DNA of 64,000 bases from Brachyspira pilosicoli (GTDB taxonomy: Bacteria; Spirochaetota; Brachyspiria; Brachyspirales; Brachyspiraceae). Of this stretch, positions 8,601 through 17,091 are shown one piece after another. How positions within the stretch are numbered: position 1 is the stretch's first letter; each line of letters begins with the position of its first letter. Location of the stretch: assembly GCF_036997485.1 (NCBI RefSeq), contig NZ_JAWLPU010000004.1, positions 186,001-250,000 on the forward strand. Direction: 5' to 3'. The position numbers and the translations under genes were made by a program. The notes below the pieces were generated by a model. It saw only the letters and a list, made by a program, of their open reading frames with translations, made no database searches and was not told the origin of the DNA.

Positions 8601-11429
8601 ATCACCGCTTAAAGGTCCCATATCTATAATATAATCAGCACATTTAATAACATCCAAATTATGCTCTACAACTAAAACAGTGTTGCCTTTCTCAACAAGT
8701 CCATCCAATGCTTTTAATAATTTCTTTATATCCTCGAAATGAAGTCCTGTAGTAGGCTCATCTAATATATATAAAGTGTTTCCTGTAGATATTTTATGAA
8801 GCTCACTTGCAAGTTTTATTCTCTGAGCTTCTCCTCCTGAAAGTGTAGTGGAAGGCTGACCTAATTTAATATATCCAAGTCCTATATCTTCCATTATTTT
8901 TAATATTCTTGTAATAGAAGTTATACCGTCAAAAAATGTAATCGCCTCTGATACACTCATCTCAAGAACATCATAAATAGTTTTGTCTTTATATTTAACA
9001 TCTAAAGTTTCTGCATTAAATCTCTTTCCGCCGCATTCCTCACAAGGCACTAATACATTAGAAAGAAACTGCATTTCTAATTCTATAACTCCAGCACCTT
9101 CGCAAGTAGGACATCTTCCGGTTTTTACATTGAATGAAAATCTTCCTTTATCGTATCCCCTCATTTTAGCAAGTTTAGTAGCTGCAAATAAATCTCTTAT
9201 AGGCGATAAAACTTTTGTGTATGTTGCAGGGTTGCTTCTTGGTGTTCTTCCTATAGGAGATTGATCAACTTCTATAACCTTATCAATATTTTCAAGACCT
9301 TCTATTCTTTCATGACTTCCTGGAGTTAAAGTCTTACCATAAAAATGATTATGCAATGCACGCATTAAAATATTTTCAACTAAAGTAGATTTACCGCTTC
9401 CAGAAAGTCCTGTAACTACAATAAATACACCTAATGGAAATTGAACATCTATATTCTTAAGATTAAATTGATTAGCTCCAATTACTTTTAAAAACTTTCC
9501 GTTTCCTTCGCGTCTTTGTTTTGGTATTTCTATATCATCATCACCGCGTAAATATTTTGCAGTGTATGATTTATCAGATTTTATAAACTCTTCATAATCT
9601 CCAATACCTACAACTTCCCCTCCATTGACTCCTGCATTAGGACCTATATCAATTAAATAATCTGACTCCTCCATAGTTTCTTTATCATGTTCTACAACTA
9701 TAACTGTATTATTTTTATCTCTTAATGTTTTTAATGATTCAATTAATTTTTTATTGTCTGATTGATGAAGTCCTATTGAAGGCTCATCAAGTACATATAA
9801 TACACCTTCAAGTCCGCTTCCTATTTGTGATGCTAATCTTATTCTTTGAGATTCTCCACCCGAAAGAGTAGGTGAGGAACGCTCTACTGTTAAATAAGTA
9901 AGTCCAACTTTTACCAAAAATGTTAATCTATAAATTATTTCTTTTACTATAGGAGCACCAATCACCTCTTCATTTGGCTTCAATTTTAATTTGGTAAAAT
10001 AATCATATAAATCTTCTATAGTCATTGAAGAGAAATCGGCTATAGTTTTTCCGTTAAACTTTACTGATAAAGCATCTTCATTAATTCTTTTACCCTTACA
10101 TTTAGGACATTCAACTTCGTCCATAAAATTAGCATAATAATTCATTTTATAAGTTTCGTAGTCGTATTTTAATCTGTCTAAAATTCCGGGAACTCTCTCT
10201 TCTACAAGTTTACTATGATACCAATATCTTTTTCTCCATTTAACTTCTTTATCAGTGCCGTAAAGTAAATATTTCTTTTCTGTTTTAGTTAAATCTTTCC
10301 AAGGTTTTTTTAAATCTATTTTATAAGTTTTAGCAATTACTTCTAATTCATCAGTGCCATATTCAGCATCAAAACCAATATGCCTATCTACAAAACAGGA
10401 TAAAGCCCCATCATAAATGCTTAAATTTTCATCTCTTACAATATGCTTTTCTGTAAATATATGTTCAACTCCAAGTCCTCCGCAAACAGTACAGGCTCCC
10501 ATAGGGTTATTAAATGAAAATAAATTAGGCTCAATATCAGCAATAGAGTGTCCGCAGTTTGCACAAGACCTTTCAGTAGTATAGAGCTTGTAATATTTAT
10601 CTATTTCAAACTGCTTACTCATTTTTATTTTTTTCTTTTTTGTTTTTGTATTTTCTTCAGCATTCTCTGCAGTTTGTATTTCTAATGCTTTTTCACTTTT
10701 TTCATGCTCTTCATAGAATGCTACTAAGCCTTTTGTTATTCTTATTGCTCTTTCAATATCATCAGTTATTCTTGACAAATATTTATCTTCAACTTTTATT
10801 CTGTCAATTACTATTTCTAAAGTATGTTTCTCATATCTTTTAAGTTCTGGAATTTCATCTTCATCAAATTTATAAACAATATTATCTATTCTTATTCTAG
10901 GGTATCCTGCAAGTTTAACTTCTTCAATTTCTTTTCTATACTCTCCCTTTCTATCTCTTACAATAGGGGCAAGAACAAGAATTCTTTTCTCTGCAAACTC
11001 TCTTAAAACACTTTGTGCAATTTGGTCTTCACTTTGTTTAGAGATTTTATGTCCGCATTTAGAGCAATATGGTACTCCAAGTCTTGCAAATAATAATCTA
11101 AAAAAGTCATAAATCTCTGTAACAGTGCCAACAGTAGAGCGGGGGTTTTTATTTACGCTTTTTTGGTCTATAGAAATAGTAGGAGATAGTCCTTCAATAT
11201 GTTCAACATCAGCCTTAGCCATAACGCCTAAAAACTGTCTTGCATAAGCTGATAATGATTCTAAATATCTTCTCTGTCCCTCTTTAAAAATAGTATCGAA
11301 TGCAAGTGAACTTTTTCCGCTTCCTGATACTCCTGTTAAAGTAGTTAAAGTTTTATGAGGTATTGAAAGTGATATATTTTTAAGGTTATGCTCTTTAGCA
11401 CCTCTTATCTCTATAGAATTGTTAGACAT
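5613..11429 (-). CDS. uvrA: double-length UvrA excinuclease ATPase (tandem fusion)
   Basis: 1938 aa, about twice the usual 940, made of two complete UvrA units joined by a charged Lys/Glu linker near residues 960-990. Walker A motifs lie near residues 33 (GVSGSGKSS), 673 (GLSGSGKST), 1023 (GVSGSGKTS) and 1643 (GVSGSGKSS). Each ATPase keeps its signature (LSGGESQR, LSGGEAQR, LSGGEAQR, FSGGELQR) and Walker B (LDEPS or LDEPT). Zinc-binding CxxC pairs are present in unit one (CANC/CTVC and CPTC/CEEC). Unit two has CNIC/CEAC, but its first finger reads ACLLHG with CDEC. UvrA dimers scan DNA for lesions and load UvrB; a fused chain could act as an intramolecular dimer. Fused UvrA is also known from chlamydiae. 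No frameshift is seen. Confidence 0.95.
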   Translation of the reverse strand: MSNNSIEIRGAKEHNLKNISLSIPHKTLTTLTGVSGSGKSSLAFDTIFKEGQRRYLESLSAYARQFLGVMAKADVEHIEGLSPTISIDQKSVNKNPRSTVGTVTEIYDFFRLLFARLGVPYCSKCGHKISKQSEDQIAQSVLREFAEKRILVLAPIVRDRKGEYRKEIEEVKLAGYPRIRIDNIVYKFDEDEIPELKRYEKHTLEIVIDRIKVEDKYLSRITDDIERAIRITKGLVAFYEEHEKSEKALEIQTAENAEENTKTKKKKIKMSKQFEIDKYYKLYTTERSCANCGHSIADIEPNLFSFNNPMGACTVCGGLGVEHIFTEKHIVRDENLSIYDGALSCFVDRHIGFDAEYGTDELEVIAKTYKIDLKKPWKDLTKTEKKYLLYGTDKEVKWRKRYWYHSKLVEERVPGILDRLKYDYETYKMNYYANFMDEVECPKCKGKRINEDALSVKFNGKTIADFSSMTIEDLYDYFTKLKLKPNEEVIGAPIVKEIIYRLTFLVKVGLTYLTVERSSPTLSGGESQRIRLASQIGSGLEGVLYVLDEPSIGLHQSDNKKLIESLKTLRDKNNTVIVVEHDKETMEESDYLIDIGPNAGVNGGEVVGIGDYEEFIKSDKSYTAKYLRGDDDIEIPKQRREGNGKFLKVIGANQFNLKNIDVQFPLGVFIVVTGLSGSGKSTLVENILMRALHNHFYGKTLTPGSHERIEGLENIDKVIEVDQSPIGRTPRSNPATYTKVLSPIRDLFAATKLAKMRGYDKGRFSFNVKTGRCPTCEGAGVIELEMQFLSNVLVPCEECGGKRFNAETLDVKYKDKTIYDVLEMSVSEAITFFDGITSITRILKIMEDIGLGYIKLGQPSTTLSGGEAQRIKLASELHKISTGNTLYILDEPTTGLHFEDIKKLLKALDGLVEKGNTVLVVEHNLDVIKCADYIIDMGPLSGDKGGRVVAEGKPEDIIKVKESLTAKELKEILKPSKKKKENIKTEEAKKEENTSLIIKGANKHNLKNISLTLPKNQINVITGVSGSGKTSLAFDTIFKEGQRRFVESLSTYARRFLGRFEDANVDKIEGLAPAIAIDQKNVSRNPRSTVATVTEIYDYFRLIFARLAKPHCPHCSDKNTLKAETPSILATEIVDTMDLHKLVIISPLYHSSFNHRFTFNDNDAKDIKKIIEKTREAGYVRMQINNNDYVIDDITEEDITALSKEEIYSVGIVIDRIVVGKDKRARIADALEKAMDLSNGVAHIKATQGIIVKESFHTKFPACLLHGILFDFEVTPRHFSFNSHWGYCDECKGLGSKPTFSIDLAIKDSTKPLFDGALDTAIHNMFSTPGKYYTDSLMRFLKRNGITKKDLYETPFNELDKKIIDTFFFGGDYSVGNVITQWHSNNDVTSEDYSEWKDKSLGKFFIDEECDSCHGERLNEIIRSYTIQNKNISQVCAMTVEEAINFFDELPNLLTERENTISKEAIKEIRTRLSFLDKVGLGYLFLSRKYATLSGGEAQRIRLASQLGSKLTGVLYVLDEPTVGLHPRDTNHLLDTLKELRDLKNTLVIVEHDRDTMKAADNIIDMGPFAGAFGGEVVFQGKYDDILKDNNSLTGNYLSERKKVFEKTAVRNEETECIKLKNVSTNNLKNIDVDIPLKKIVVVTGVSGSGKSSLIIDTLYPALKKRRLNQYSKFESVEIPEIVSDTILVDQISIVGSIRSTLVSYSKVFDKIRNIFAKTPTAKAKAFAAGRFSYNGKEGRCNICEGKGIRKIAMHFLSDMEIVCEACGGKRYNDETLSVRFKSLNIAEVLELTVDEAIEFFDFDKSIVKTLSIMSEVGLGYIKLSQRLDTFSGGELQRLKLATELAKKQGDEHIVYILDEPTTGLHFDDVNKLLIALNKLVEKGHSVIIIEHNPDVIKAADYIIDLGLEGGTNGGEIIAKGTVEEILEMKKGYTWKYI

Positions 11430-11530
11430 TGATTTATCCTTTTTTAAAAAAGTTAAACTATTATAACATAAATTCTACATAAAAAAAGGTTTTATTGATA
11501 TTAAATATTTATAAATAAATTTTATTACAT

Positions 11531-11869
11531 GCCCCGCCCTTTAATATTTGCTATTTAAATTTGAGTATAAAATTTAATTATATTTTGTAGTGAACACTAA
11601 AAAGCACGCCCACCCAAGCAGTTTTTAAATTCAGAATTTTTATTAGAAAATAGAATTTTAAAACTTATTCACCGCACGCAGAGTGAAACTAAAAAATATA
11701 GCTAAATTATAATTTAAATTTTATAAAGTTATAATTTAACCTAACCGTGCGTTAAAGAGATTATAAATTTAATAAACATTAGGGAGGGGGTGCTTTTTCT
11801 AATTAAACAGTAAGAAATAGTTAAGTAAAAAACACAAAATAAGACAATAAATATAATAGGGTGGGGTGC
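11531..11869. repeat. nested inverted repeats between uvrA and the oxidoreductase gene
   Basis: Three arms nest around one centre. The outer pair is GCCCCGCCC (11531-11539) with GGGTGGGGTGC (11859-11869), imperfect. The middle pair is 11599-11615 with 11782-11798, 15 of 17 bases complementary. The inner pair is CGCACG (11673-11678) with CGTGCG (11746-11751). The GC-rich arms stand out in an AT-rich background. The inner unit, TTATTCACCGCACGCAG through CCGTGCGTTAAAGAGATT, recurs at 46533-46625. No ORF lies inside. Confidence 0.65.
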
Positions 11870-11881
11870 GTAAGTAAAATT

Positions 11882-11919
11882 AAAAAAGGCTTTATAATAT
11901 ATAGCTATACTATAAAGCC
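11882..11919 (-). terminator. terminator of the flavin oxidoreductase gene (minus strand)
   Basis: GGCTTTATA (11888-11896) and TATAAAGCC (11911-11919) form a perfect 9-bp stem. On the minus strand it is followed by TTTTTT. It lies 26 nt beyond the stop codon at 11945. Confidence 0.85.
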
Positions 11920-11944
11920 CATAGGAAATTATGAATATGTGTTA

Positions 11945-13891
11945 TTATATGTCTAAAGCAGCATGATATCCCCAATAAACAGCATTTGTTATTGTTGCAA
12001 CTTTTGAAGCATCACCAATCACTCTTACAAAAGGAGCAGAGTCTCTTAACTTTTCAACAGTATCAGTGCAAGATTTTTGTCCTAAAGCACATATAACAGT
12101 AGTGCCTTCAACTAATACTTCTTTATTTTCTTTATCAACACATAATATTCCGTCTTTTCTCACTTCTATACCTTTGTATCCAGTATGGACTGTAACATAT
12201 TTATCGACTTCTTTTAAAAGTAAAGGTCTATGTCTTATATTAGCATCAGGAGCAAGCTCATCTCTCATTTCTACAAGATGCACTTTTTTGCCTTCCATTC
12301 CTAAATGTATAGCACATTCACATCCTGCCAATCCGCCTCCAAATACTACTACATTATCAGTTACTTTATCTTTTTCTTTATAGTAGTTGTTAACTATCAC
12401 AACATTGTCACCATCTAAACCTCTTATAGGCGGCACTAAAGGAGTAGAACCTACTGCAATTATTAATGCATAAGGATTTTCTTTTTCAACTAACTCTTTT
12501 GTTACTTCTGTATCTGTGCGGATTTCTACGCCAGCTTTTTTGGCAAGCAATGCATAGGTATTAGATAAATCATACATCTCTTTTTTGAAAGGAATAGCCT
12601 GCTCACTTTTTAATATACCGCCAATTTCTGCTTCTTTCTCGCATAATATAACCTTATGTCCTCTTCTCGCAGCAGTGTAAGCAGCATATAATCCTCCGGG
12701 ACCAGCACCTGCAACCAAAACTTTTTTGCTTTCTCTTGCAGGCATAACCTCAACTCCATCAAGCTCTCTTCCTATTAGAGGATTAACAGTACATCTTCTT
12801 GTAGCAGTAGTAGCACGTTCAGCCATACAAGTAAAACATCTTAAACAATGTACTATCTCTTCATCTCTGTTTTCCATCACTTTTCTAGGAAGTTCATGGT
12901 CAGCAAGCAAAGCACGAGCCATATATACAATATCAGCTTTTCCAGAAGCAATAATCTCTTCCATCTGTTCAGGACTATTTAAAGCCCCTATTGTAGATAC
13001 AGGTACGGAAACATGTTTTTTTATGGCTTCTGCTAAATATACATTACATCCATGTGCACTAAACATAGAAGGGGTAGTGTGCCCAAAACCTCTTTGATAA
13101 GTACCTGCAGAAACATGAAGTAAATCTAAATAAGGAGATATTATCTTGGCTATTTCTATTCCCTCGTCTAAATCATAACCTCCGTCAAATAATTCAGAAC
13201 CGCTTAATCTAAACTCTATTGGAAATTTTTCTCCAACAGCTCTACGAACAGCTATTAATACTTCTATTGACAAGCGACACCTATTTTCTAAACTTCCTCC
13301 GTATTCATCTTTTCTTTTGTTAAAATATGGAGATAAAAATTGATTTAATAACCAACCATGACCGCCATGTATTAAAAGCATTTCAAAACCAGCTCTTTTA
13401 GCAAGTGCAGCAACATTGCCATAAGCATCAACTATTTCTTTAATCATTTCTTTTGTTAATGATTTTACTTCTACACCGTCAGGACGAACTGTATCAGAAG
13501 GCCCCCATTGAGCCATACTTTTCTTTTTGTTTTTGTCTGTCATATATGTTCCAGCATACATACCAGAATGAGATAATTCTAAACTTGCTATTGAACCATG
13601 TCTGCGTATAGCATCAGCGCTATAAGTAGCAGCAGCAAGAGAGTTCAATATTTTTGTATCTAAATGATAAGCATGAGAGCCGTCTGTTTCAGGATGAACC
13701 ATACATTCACTTACTGTAACAGAACCAGCACCGCCTTTTGCTCTTAATTCATAAAATGCAGTAGATTTAGGCCCTATACAACCATCATTAGTTATATCAG
13801 TTCCCCCCATTGGAGCTGAAAACATTCTATTTTGAAATGTAACACCTGCTATAGTTATAGGCTTACATAGATTAGGATATTTATGTTTCAT
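11945..13891 (-). CDS. Old Yellow Enzyme/2,4-dienoyl-CoA reductase-type FMN-FeS-FAD oxidoreductase
   Basis: 648 aa with the layout of FadH, trimethylamine dehydrogenase and BaiCD/BaiH. Residues 1-335 form an OYE-type FMN TIM barrel, with PITIAGVTFQNRMFSAPM at the start, HGGHGWLLNQFLSPYFNKR, and HVSAGTYQRG. A cysteine cluster CLRCFTC, then a Cys 12 residues later (near 345-370), should hold a 4Fe-4S centre. FAD and NAD(P) Rossmann motifs follow (VLVAGAGPGGLYAA, then VVVFGGGLAGCECA). Family members reduce activated C=C bonds in fatty acids, bile acids or aromatic compounds with NAD(P)H. The substrate cannot be told from sequence. The gene is single, with its own terminator, and a PadR regulator is encoded about 500 bp away in the divergent direction. 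Confidence 0.9.
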   Translation of the reverse strand: MKHKYPNLCKPITIAGVTFQNRMFSAPMGGTDITNDGCIGPKSTAFYELRAKGGAGSVTVSECMVHPETDGSHAYHLDTKILNSLAAATYSADAIRRHGSIASLELSHSGMYAGTYMTDKNKKKSMAQWGPSDTVRPDGVEVKSLTKEMIKEIVDAYGNVAALAKRAGFEMLLIHGGHGWLLNQFLSPYFNKRKDEYGGSLENRCRLSIEVLIAVRRAVGEKFPIEFRLSGSELFDGGYDLDEGIEIAKIISPYLDLLHVSAGTYQRGFGHTTPSMFSAHGCNVYLAEAIKKHVSVPVSTIGALNSPEQMEEIIASGKADIVYMARALLADHELPRKVMENRDEEIVHCLRCFTCMAERATTATRRCTVNPLIGRELDGVEVMPARESKKVLVAGAGPGGLYAAYTAARRGHKVILCEKEAEIGGILKSEQAIPFKKEMYDLSNTYALLAKKAGVEIRTDTEVTKELVEKENPYALIIAVGSTPLVPPIRGLDGDNVVIVNNYYKEKDKVTDNVVVFGGGLAGCECAIHLGMEGKKVHLVEMRDELAPDANIRHRPLLLKEVDKYVTVHTGYKGIEVRKDGILCVDKENKEVLVEGTTVICALGQKSCTDTVEKLRDSAPFVRVIGDASKVATITNAVYWGYHAALDI

Positions 13892-14396
13892 ATTTTATAC
13901 TCCTTATATTTATTAAATTTTCTTAAATGTGTTTTGAAAAAAATATATTTTTAATTTTAAAATTTGTACGGCTTTAACTTCCACCCAATTCTTTTACAAC
14001 AAAGGAAATCTTTAAGAACAACCAAAATAAACTCTTACTAATATTCCTAATATAAAAATATATAACATTAGCTCTTTATTGTTAATTTATCATTATTTAG
14101 CTACAAACTATTAGCTATACTATGGCTAAGTTTGGGCAGAAGTTAATGTCTTTTTTTAATATTTTGCATAAATACCATACATAGCGACCATCAATAAACT
14201 CTAAGTATTAATTAAAGTTAAATATGCTCTCATAAATCATTTTTATACAAAACATTTTTACATATAAGGTATAATAACATATATATATAAACATGTCAAT
14301 ATATACATATTTATTTTTATATGTATTTTACTATAGATTTTAATTTAAATAGTGTTATAATATAAAAACTAAAAATAATAATTGGAGCAGTTTTTT
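13892..14396. other. 505-bp divergent intergenic region between oxidoreductase and padR
   Basis: No gene is seen. An imperfect inverted repeat, TTAACTTCCACCCAA (13974-13988) with TTGGGCAGAAGTTAA (14132-14146), encloses a smaller pair of TAGCTA sites. Nearer padR are a PadR-type operator (14293-14308) and ATACATAT/ATATGTAT arms (14303-14310 and 14319-14326). TATAAT at 14356-14361 may be the padR -10 box. Confidence 0.55.
14293..14308. promoter_or_regulatory. candidate PadR operator, ATGT-N8-ACAT
   Basis: ATGT at 14293-14296, exactly 8 nt, then ACAT at 14305-14308, about 90 bp before the padR start. ATGT-N8-ACAT is the arrangement described for Bacillus PadR. In so AT-rich a region it could arise by chance. 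Confidence 0.4.
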
Positions 14397-14933
14397 ATGG
14401 GAGTGCTAAAGTACGCTATATTGGGGCTTTTGAATAAAAAAAGCATGACAGGATATGATATTACAAAAGAATTTGAAGAGGCTTTGTGTGAATTTTGGAG
14501 TGCAAAACATAGTCAAATATATCCAGAATTAAAAAACCTTCATGAGCATGGTATGGTAGAATATAAAATAGAGATATCAGGTACTGTTCTCGAAAAAAAG
14601 TTATATTCAATAACAGAACTTGGTAAAAAGGATTTTATGAAATGGCTTGGATCAAAAATAGATATTCCGCCTACTTTTAAAGATGAGTTTAGACTGCAGT
14701 TATTTTTTTCAGACTTTTTATCAGAAAAGAATAGAGAAGAATTGATTATAAACCATCTTAATCAGCATAGAGATAGATTAGAGTATTTAATAAACAGCCA
14801 AAAGAAGTTTGGTTCTATTCCAGAAAAAAATACGAATGCTTTCAGCGATTATTTGGTATTAATGGGGGCTATTATGCGTGAAGAGAATACTTGCAGGTGG
14901 CTTGAGAAATGCTTGGAGCTGTGCAGTAAATAA
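14397..14933 (+). CDS. PadR-family transcriptional regulator
   Basis: Starting at the ATG at 14397, with GGAG 9 nt upstream, gives MGVLKYAILGLLNKKSMTGY, the usual beginning of a PadR winged helix (178 aa). An in-frame TTG at 14382 is possible but would sit over the ribosome site. The N-terminal helix-turn-helix continues with HSQIYPELKNLHEHGMVEY, and the C-terminal half is the helical Vir_C-like dimerisation domain. PadR proteins repress genes for phenolic-acid or drug detoxification and release DNA on ligand binding. The divergent flavin oxidoreductase is a plausible target. This is inference from position and a possible operator. Confidence 0.85.
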   Translation: MGVLKYAILGLLNKKSMTGYDITKEFEEALCEFWSAKHSQIYPELKNLHEHGMVEYKIEISGTVLEKKLYSITELGKKDFMKWLGSKIDIPPTFKDEFRLQLFFSDFLSEKNREELIINHLNQHRDRLEYLINSQKKFGSIPEKNTNAFSDYLVLMGAIMREENTCRWLEKCLELCSK

Positions 14934-15060
14934 AATTTTATCATAAAAAATGTTAATATAAAAATATTATAATTTACATACTATATAATAAAAAGTACTT
15001 TACATATTGCAAATAATGCCGAGTAATATAATATAGAATATAAAAAAAATAAGAAAGAAT

Positions 15061-16461
15061 ATGACTATTTATATTATAGTATTTATTGTAGTATTTTGTA
15101 TATTGCTTTTTATTGCAAGTAAAATACTTCCAAAATTGTATTCAAAATATGTCCAGTCCGATATGGATAGAGTAAATAACTTTATAGCAGCGGAAAAATA
15201 TGATTTAGCGATAAAAAAATTAAGAGATATACAGTCAAAATCTCATAATAGATCTTCTAAGATGTATAAAATTATAGGAGATTGCTATTATAAAATGGGA
15301 GAATATCCTTTTGCAATAGTTGAGTATAGACATGCCATAGATACAGGTGATGATGCGCCTGAAACAGTAATATCTTTAGGTAAATCTTTAAATGCTATAG
15401 GAAGAAAAGAAGAATCATTGGCTCAGTTTTTATCTTTATTAAAATTGGGCGGAGAGTATAAAGTAAATGTTTCTATAGAAATAGGCAAGATATACTATGA
15501 GAATGGGCAATACAATACTGCTTTTCAATTTTTTGAGAATGCCTTAGAGAATGATTCTACAAATAAAGAGGCTTTAAAATATAAGGCATATTGTTATGTT
15601 AGTGCTGGTAACTATAATGAAGCTATAGTTATAATGAATGGTATTATAAACAAATATCCTAATGACCCTGCTTTGAATTATAATTTAGGACGTGCTTATA
15701 AAGGTAAATCTGACTGTAAAAATGCTATTAAGCATTATAAAATATCAAGCAAAGATAGAGAGTATGCTATTAAATCTTTGTATGAGATTGCTTTATGTTA
15801 TATAGAATTAAATAATATAGAGTTTGCTATTAAATATTTGGAAATGGCTATTGCTTATGACGGTATTGATAGAGAATTGAATTTAGCTATATTATATCAA
15901 TTATCCGAATGCTACAGCAGAATGGAAAATATTAATAAAGCTATAGAGTTCTTAGAAAATATCATTATAATAGACCCAAATTACAAAGATGCTGAGAAAA
16001 AATTGGCCGAATATAAAGAGTCAAGATATAGTGATAATATTAAAAGTTTCTTTAAGCTTGATGAAAATGAATTTGCTGATTTGGCATTAAAAATAGTAGC
16101 GTCTATGAATTTAATTCCATATTCATTGAAGACTACAGATAAAAAATATGTGATAATTTTTGCTAAAGACGGTAAGAGTGTACATTCTACTAAAAAAATA
16201 GTTTTCTTTAGAATGTCTTATAGTCCTATATTTAATGAAGAGCTTATACAGTTGTATGATTATGCGGTTAATTCTAACATCGTTAATTCTGTGCTTGTGA
16301 CTTGTGCTATGGCTACTCCTGATGCTATAAGATATGCTGCTATGTCTAGGATTGATATAGTTGGTATTAAACGTTTAGAGAGTTTAGTAGAGAAGTCTAC
16401 ATTTACAAGCGTCCCTGTTGGTGTTACTAGAAGTGAAGAAAAATTAGACTGGATTGTATAA
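15061..16461 (+). CDS. membrane-anchored TPR protein with Mrr-like C-terminal domain
   Basis: 466 aa. Residues 3-24 form one N-terminal membrane segment (MTIYIIVFIVVFCILLFIAS). Residues 35-320 hold about eight TPR units, for example YYKMGEYPFAIVEYRHAI and YCYVSAGNYNEAIVIMNGII. The last 130 residues end in SVLVTCAMATPDAIRYAAMS followed by IDIVGIKRLESLVEK, the pattern of the second half of Mrr-type restriction endonuclease folds. The catalytic Asp and QxK expected of an active Mrr nuclease are not evident. It precedes rlmE by 11 nt, so the two are probably co-transcribed. Likely a scaffold; a nuclease role is doubtful. Confidence 0.75.
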   Translation: MTIYIIVFIVVFCILLFIASKILPKLYSKYVQSDMDRVNNFIAAEKYDLAIKKLRDIQSKSHNRSSKMYKIIGDCYYKMGEYPFAIVEYRHAIDTGDDAPETVISLGKSLNAIGRKEESLAQFLSLLKLGGEYKVNVSIEIGKIYYENGQYNTAFQFFENALENDSTNKEALKYKAYCYVSAGNYNEAIVIMNGIINKYPNDPALNYNLGRAYKGKSDCKNAIKHYKISSKDREYAIKSLYEIALCYIELNNIEFAIKYLEMAIAYDGIDRELNLAILYQLSECYSRMENINKAIEFLENIIIIDPNYKDAEKKLAEYKESRYSDNIKSFFKLDENEFADLALKIVASMNLIPYSLKTTDKKYVIIFAKDGKSVHSTKKIVFFRMSYSPIFNEELIQLYDYAVNSNIVNSVLVTCAMATPDAIRYAAMSRIDIVGIKRLESLVEKSTFTSVPVGVTRSEEKLDWIV

Positions 16462-16472
16462 ATTTTTATCTT

Positions 16473-17054
16473 ATGAAAAAAGTTCAAGATTTTTATTTTA
16501 AAAAAGCTAAAGAAGAAAATTATAAAGCGAGAAGTGTATTTAAATTGGAAGAGGCACAAAATAAGTTCAAGTTTATTAAATCTTCAGATAATGTGCTTGA
16601 TGTGGGCTGTTCTCCGGGTTCTTTTAGTCAGTATATGCTCAATAAAATTATTAAAACAGGTACTGTTGTAGGGGTCGATATACTTCCTAATAATTTATCA
16701 CATCAGAGATTTAAATTTATTCTTGGCGACATAAAAGAAATGGACGCTTCTACTTTTGATAATATAGAGTTTGATGTTGTTGTTAGTGATGCTATGCCTA
16801 ATACTACTTCAGATAGAGAAACTAATCATTTGCGTTCTATAGGTTTGTGTGAGAAAATATTTTATTTGGCAAAAGATGTTTTAAAAGATAATGGCAATTT
16901 TTTTATAAAAGTTTTTGACGGAAAAGATTTGCCTAATTTTAAGAAAGAGCTCAATGATTATTTTGCTTCTGTAACAGTATTTAAGCCAAAAAGTTCAAGA
17001 GATGAAAGCAGGGAAGTATTTTTATTTGCCAAAGGTTTTAAAAAGAATAATTAA
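16473..17054 (+). CDS. rlmE: 23S rRNA 2'-O-methyltransferase RlmE (FtsJ/RrmJ)
   Basis: 193 aa, a normal length for the FtsJ family. The SAM-binding motif is VLDVGCSPGSFSQYM near residue 40. The family's K-D-K-E catalytic tetrad can be placed at Lys24 (RSVFKLEE), Asp106 (VVVSDAMPNTT), Lys146 (FFIKVFDG) and the Glu of DESREVFLFAKG near residue 180. The enzyme methylates the ribose of a uridine in the 23S A-loop and helps late 50S assembly. It follows the TPR gene closely and converges on the flavodoxin gene across a shared hairpin. Confidence 0.92.
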   Translation: MKKVQDFYFKKAKEENYKARSVFKLEEAQNKFKFIKSSDNVLDVGCSPGSFSQYMLNKIIKTGTVVGVDILPNNLSHQRFKFILGDIKEMDASTFDNIEFDVVVSDAMPNTTSDRETNHLRSIGLCEKIFYLAKDVLKDNGNFFIKVFDGKDLPNFKKELNDYFASVTVFKPKSSRDESREVFLFAKGFKKNN

Positions 17055-17085
17055 AAGGGCAAGTATAAAACCTGCCCTCTTATAA
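17053..17085. terminator. bidirectional terminator between rlmE and the flavodoxin gene
   Basis: AGGGCA (17056-17061) and TGCCCT (17073-17078) make a 6-bp GC-rich stem with an A-run on one side and a T-rich stretch on the other. It can serve both convergent genes. Confidence 0.65.
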
Positions 17086-17091
17086 AAGTTA

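Noticed and set aside
5992-11006. Several antisense ORFs of 60-108 codons inside uvrA
   Set aside because: They lie opposite a fully conserved gene, show no domain and arise from its codon pattern.
14382-14396. TTG start for padR
   Set aside because: It would overlap the GGAG ribosome site that serves the ATG at 14397, which begins the normal PadR sequence.
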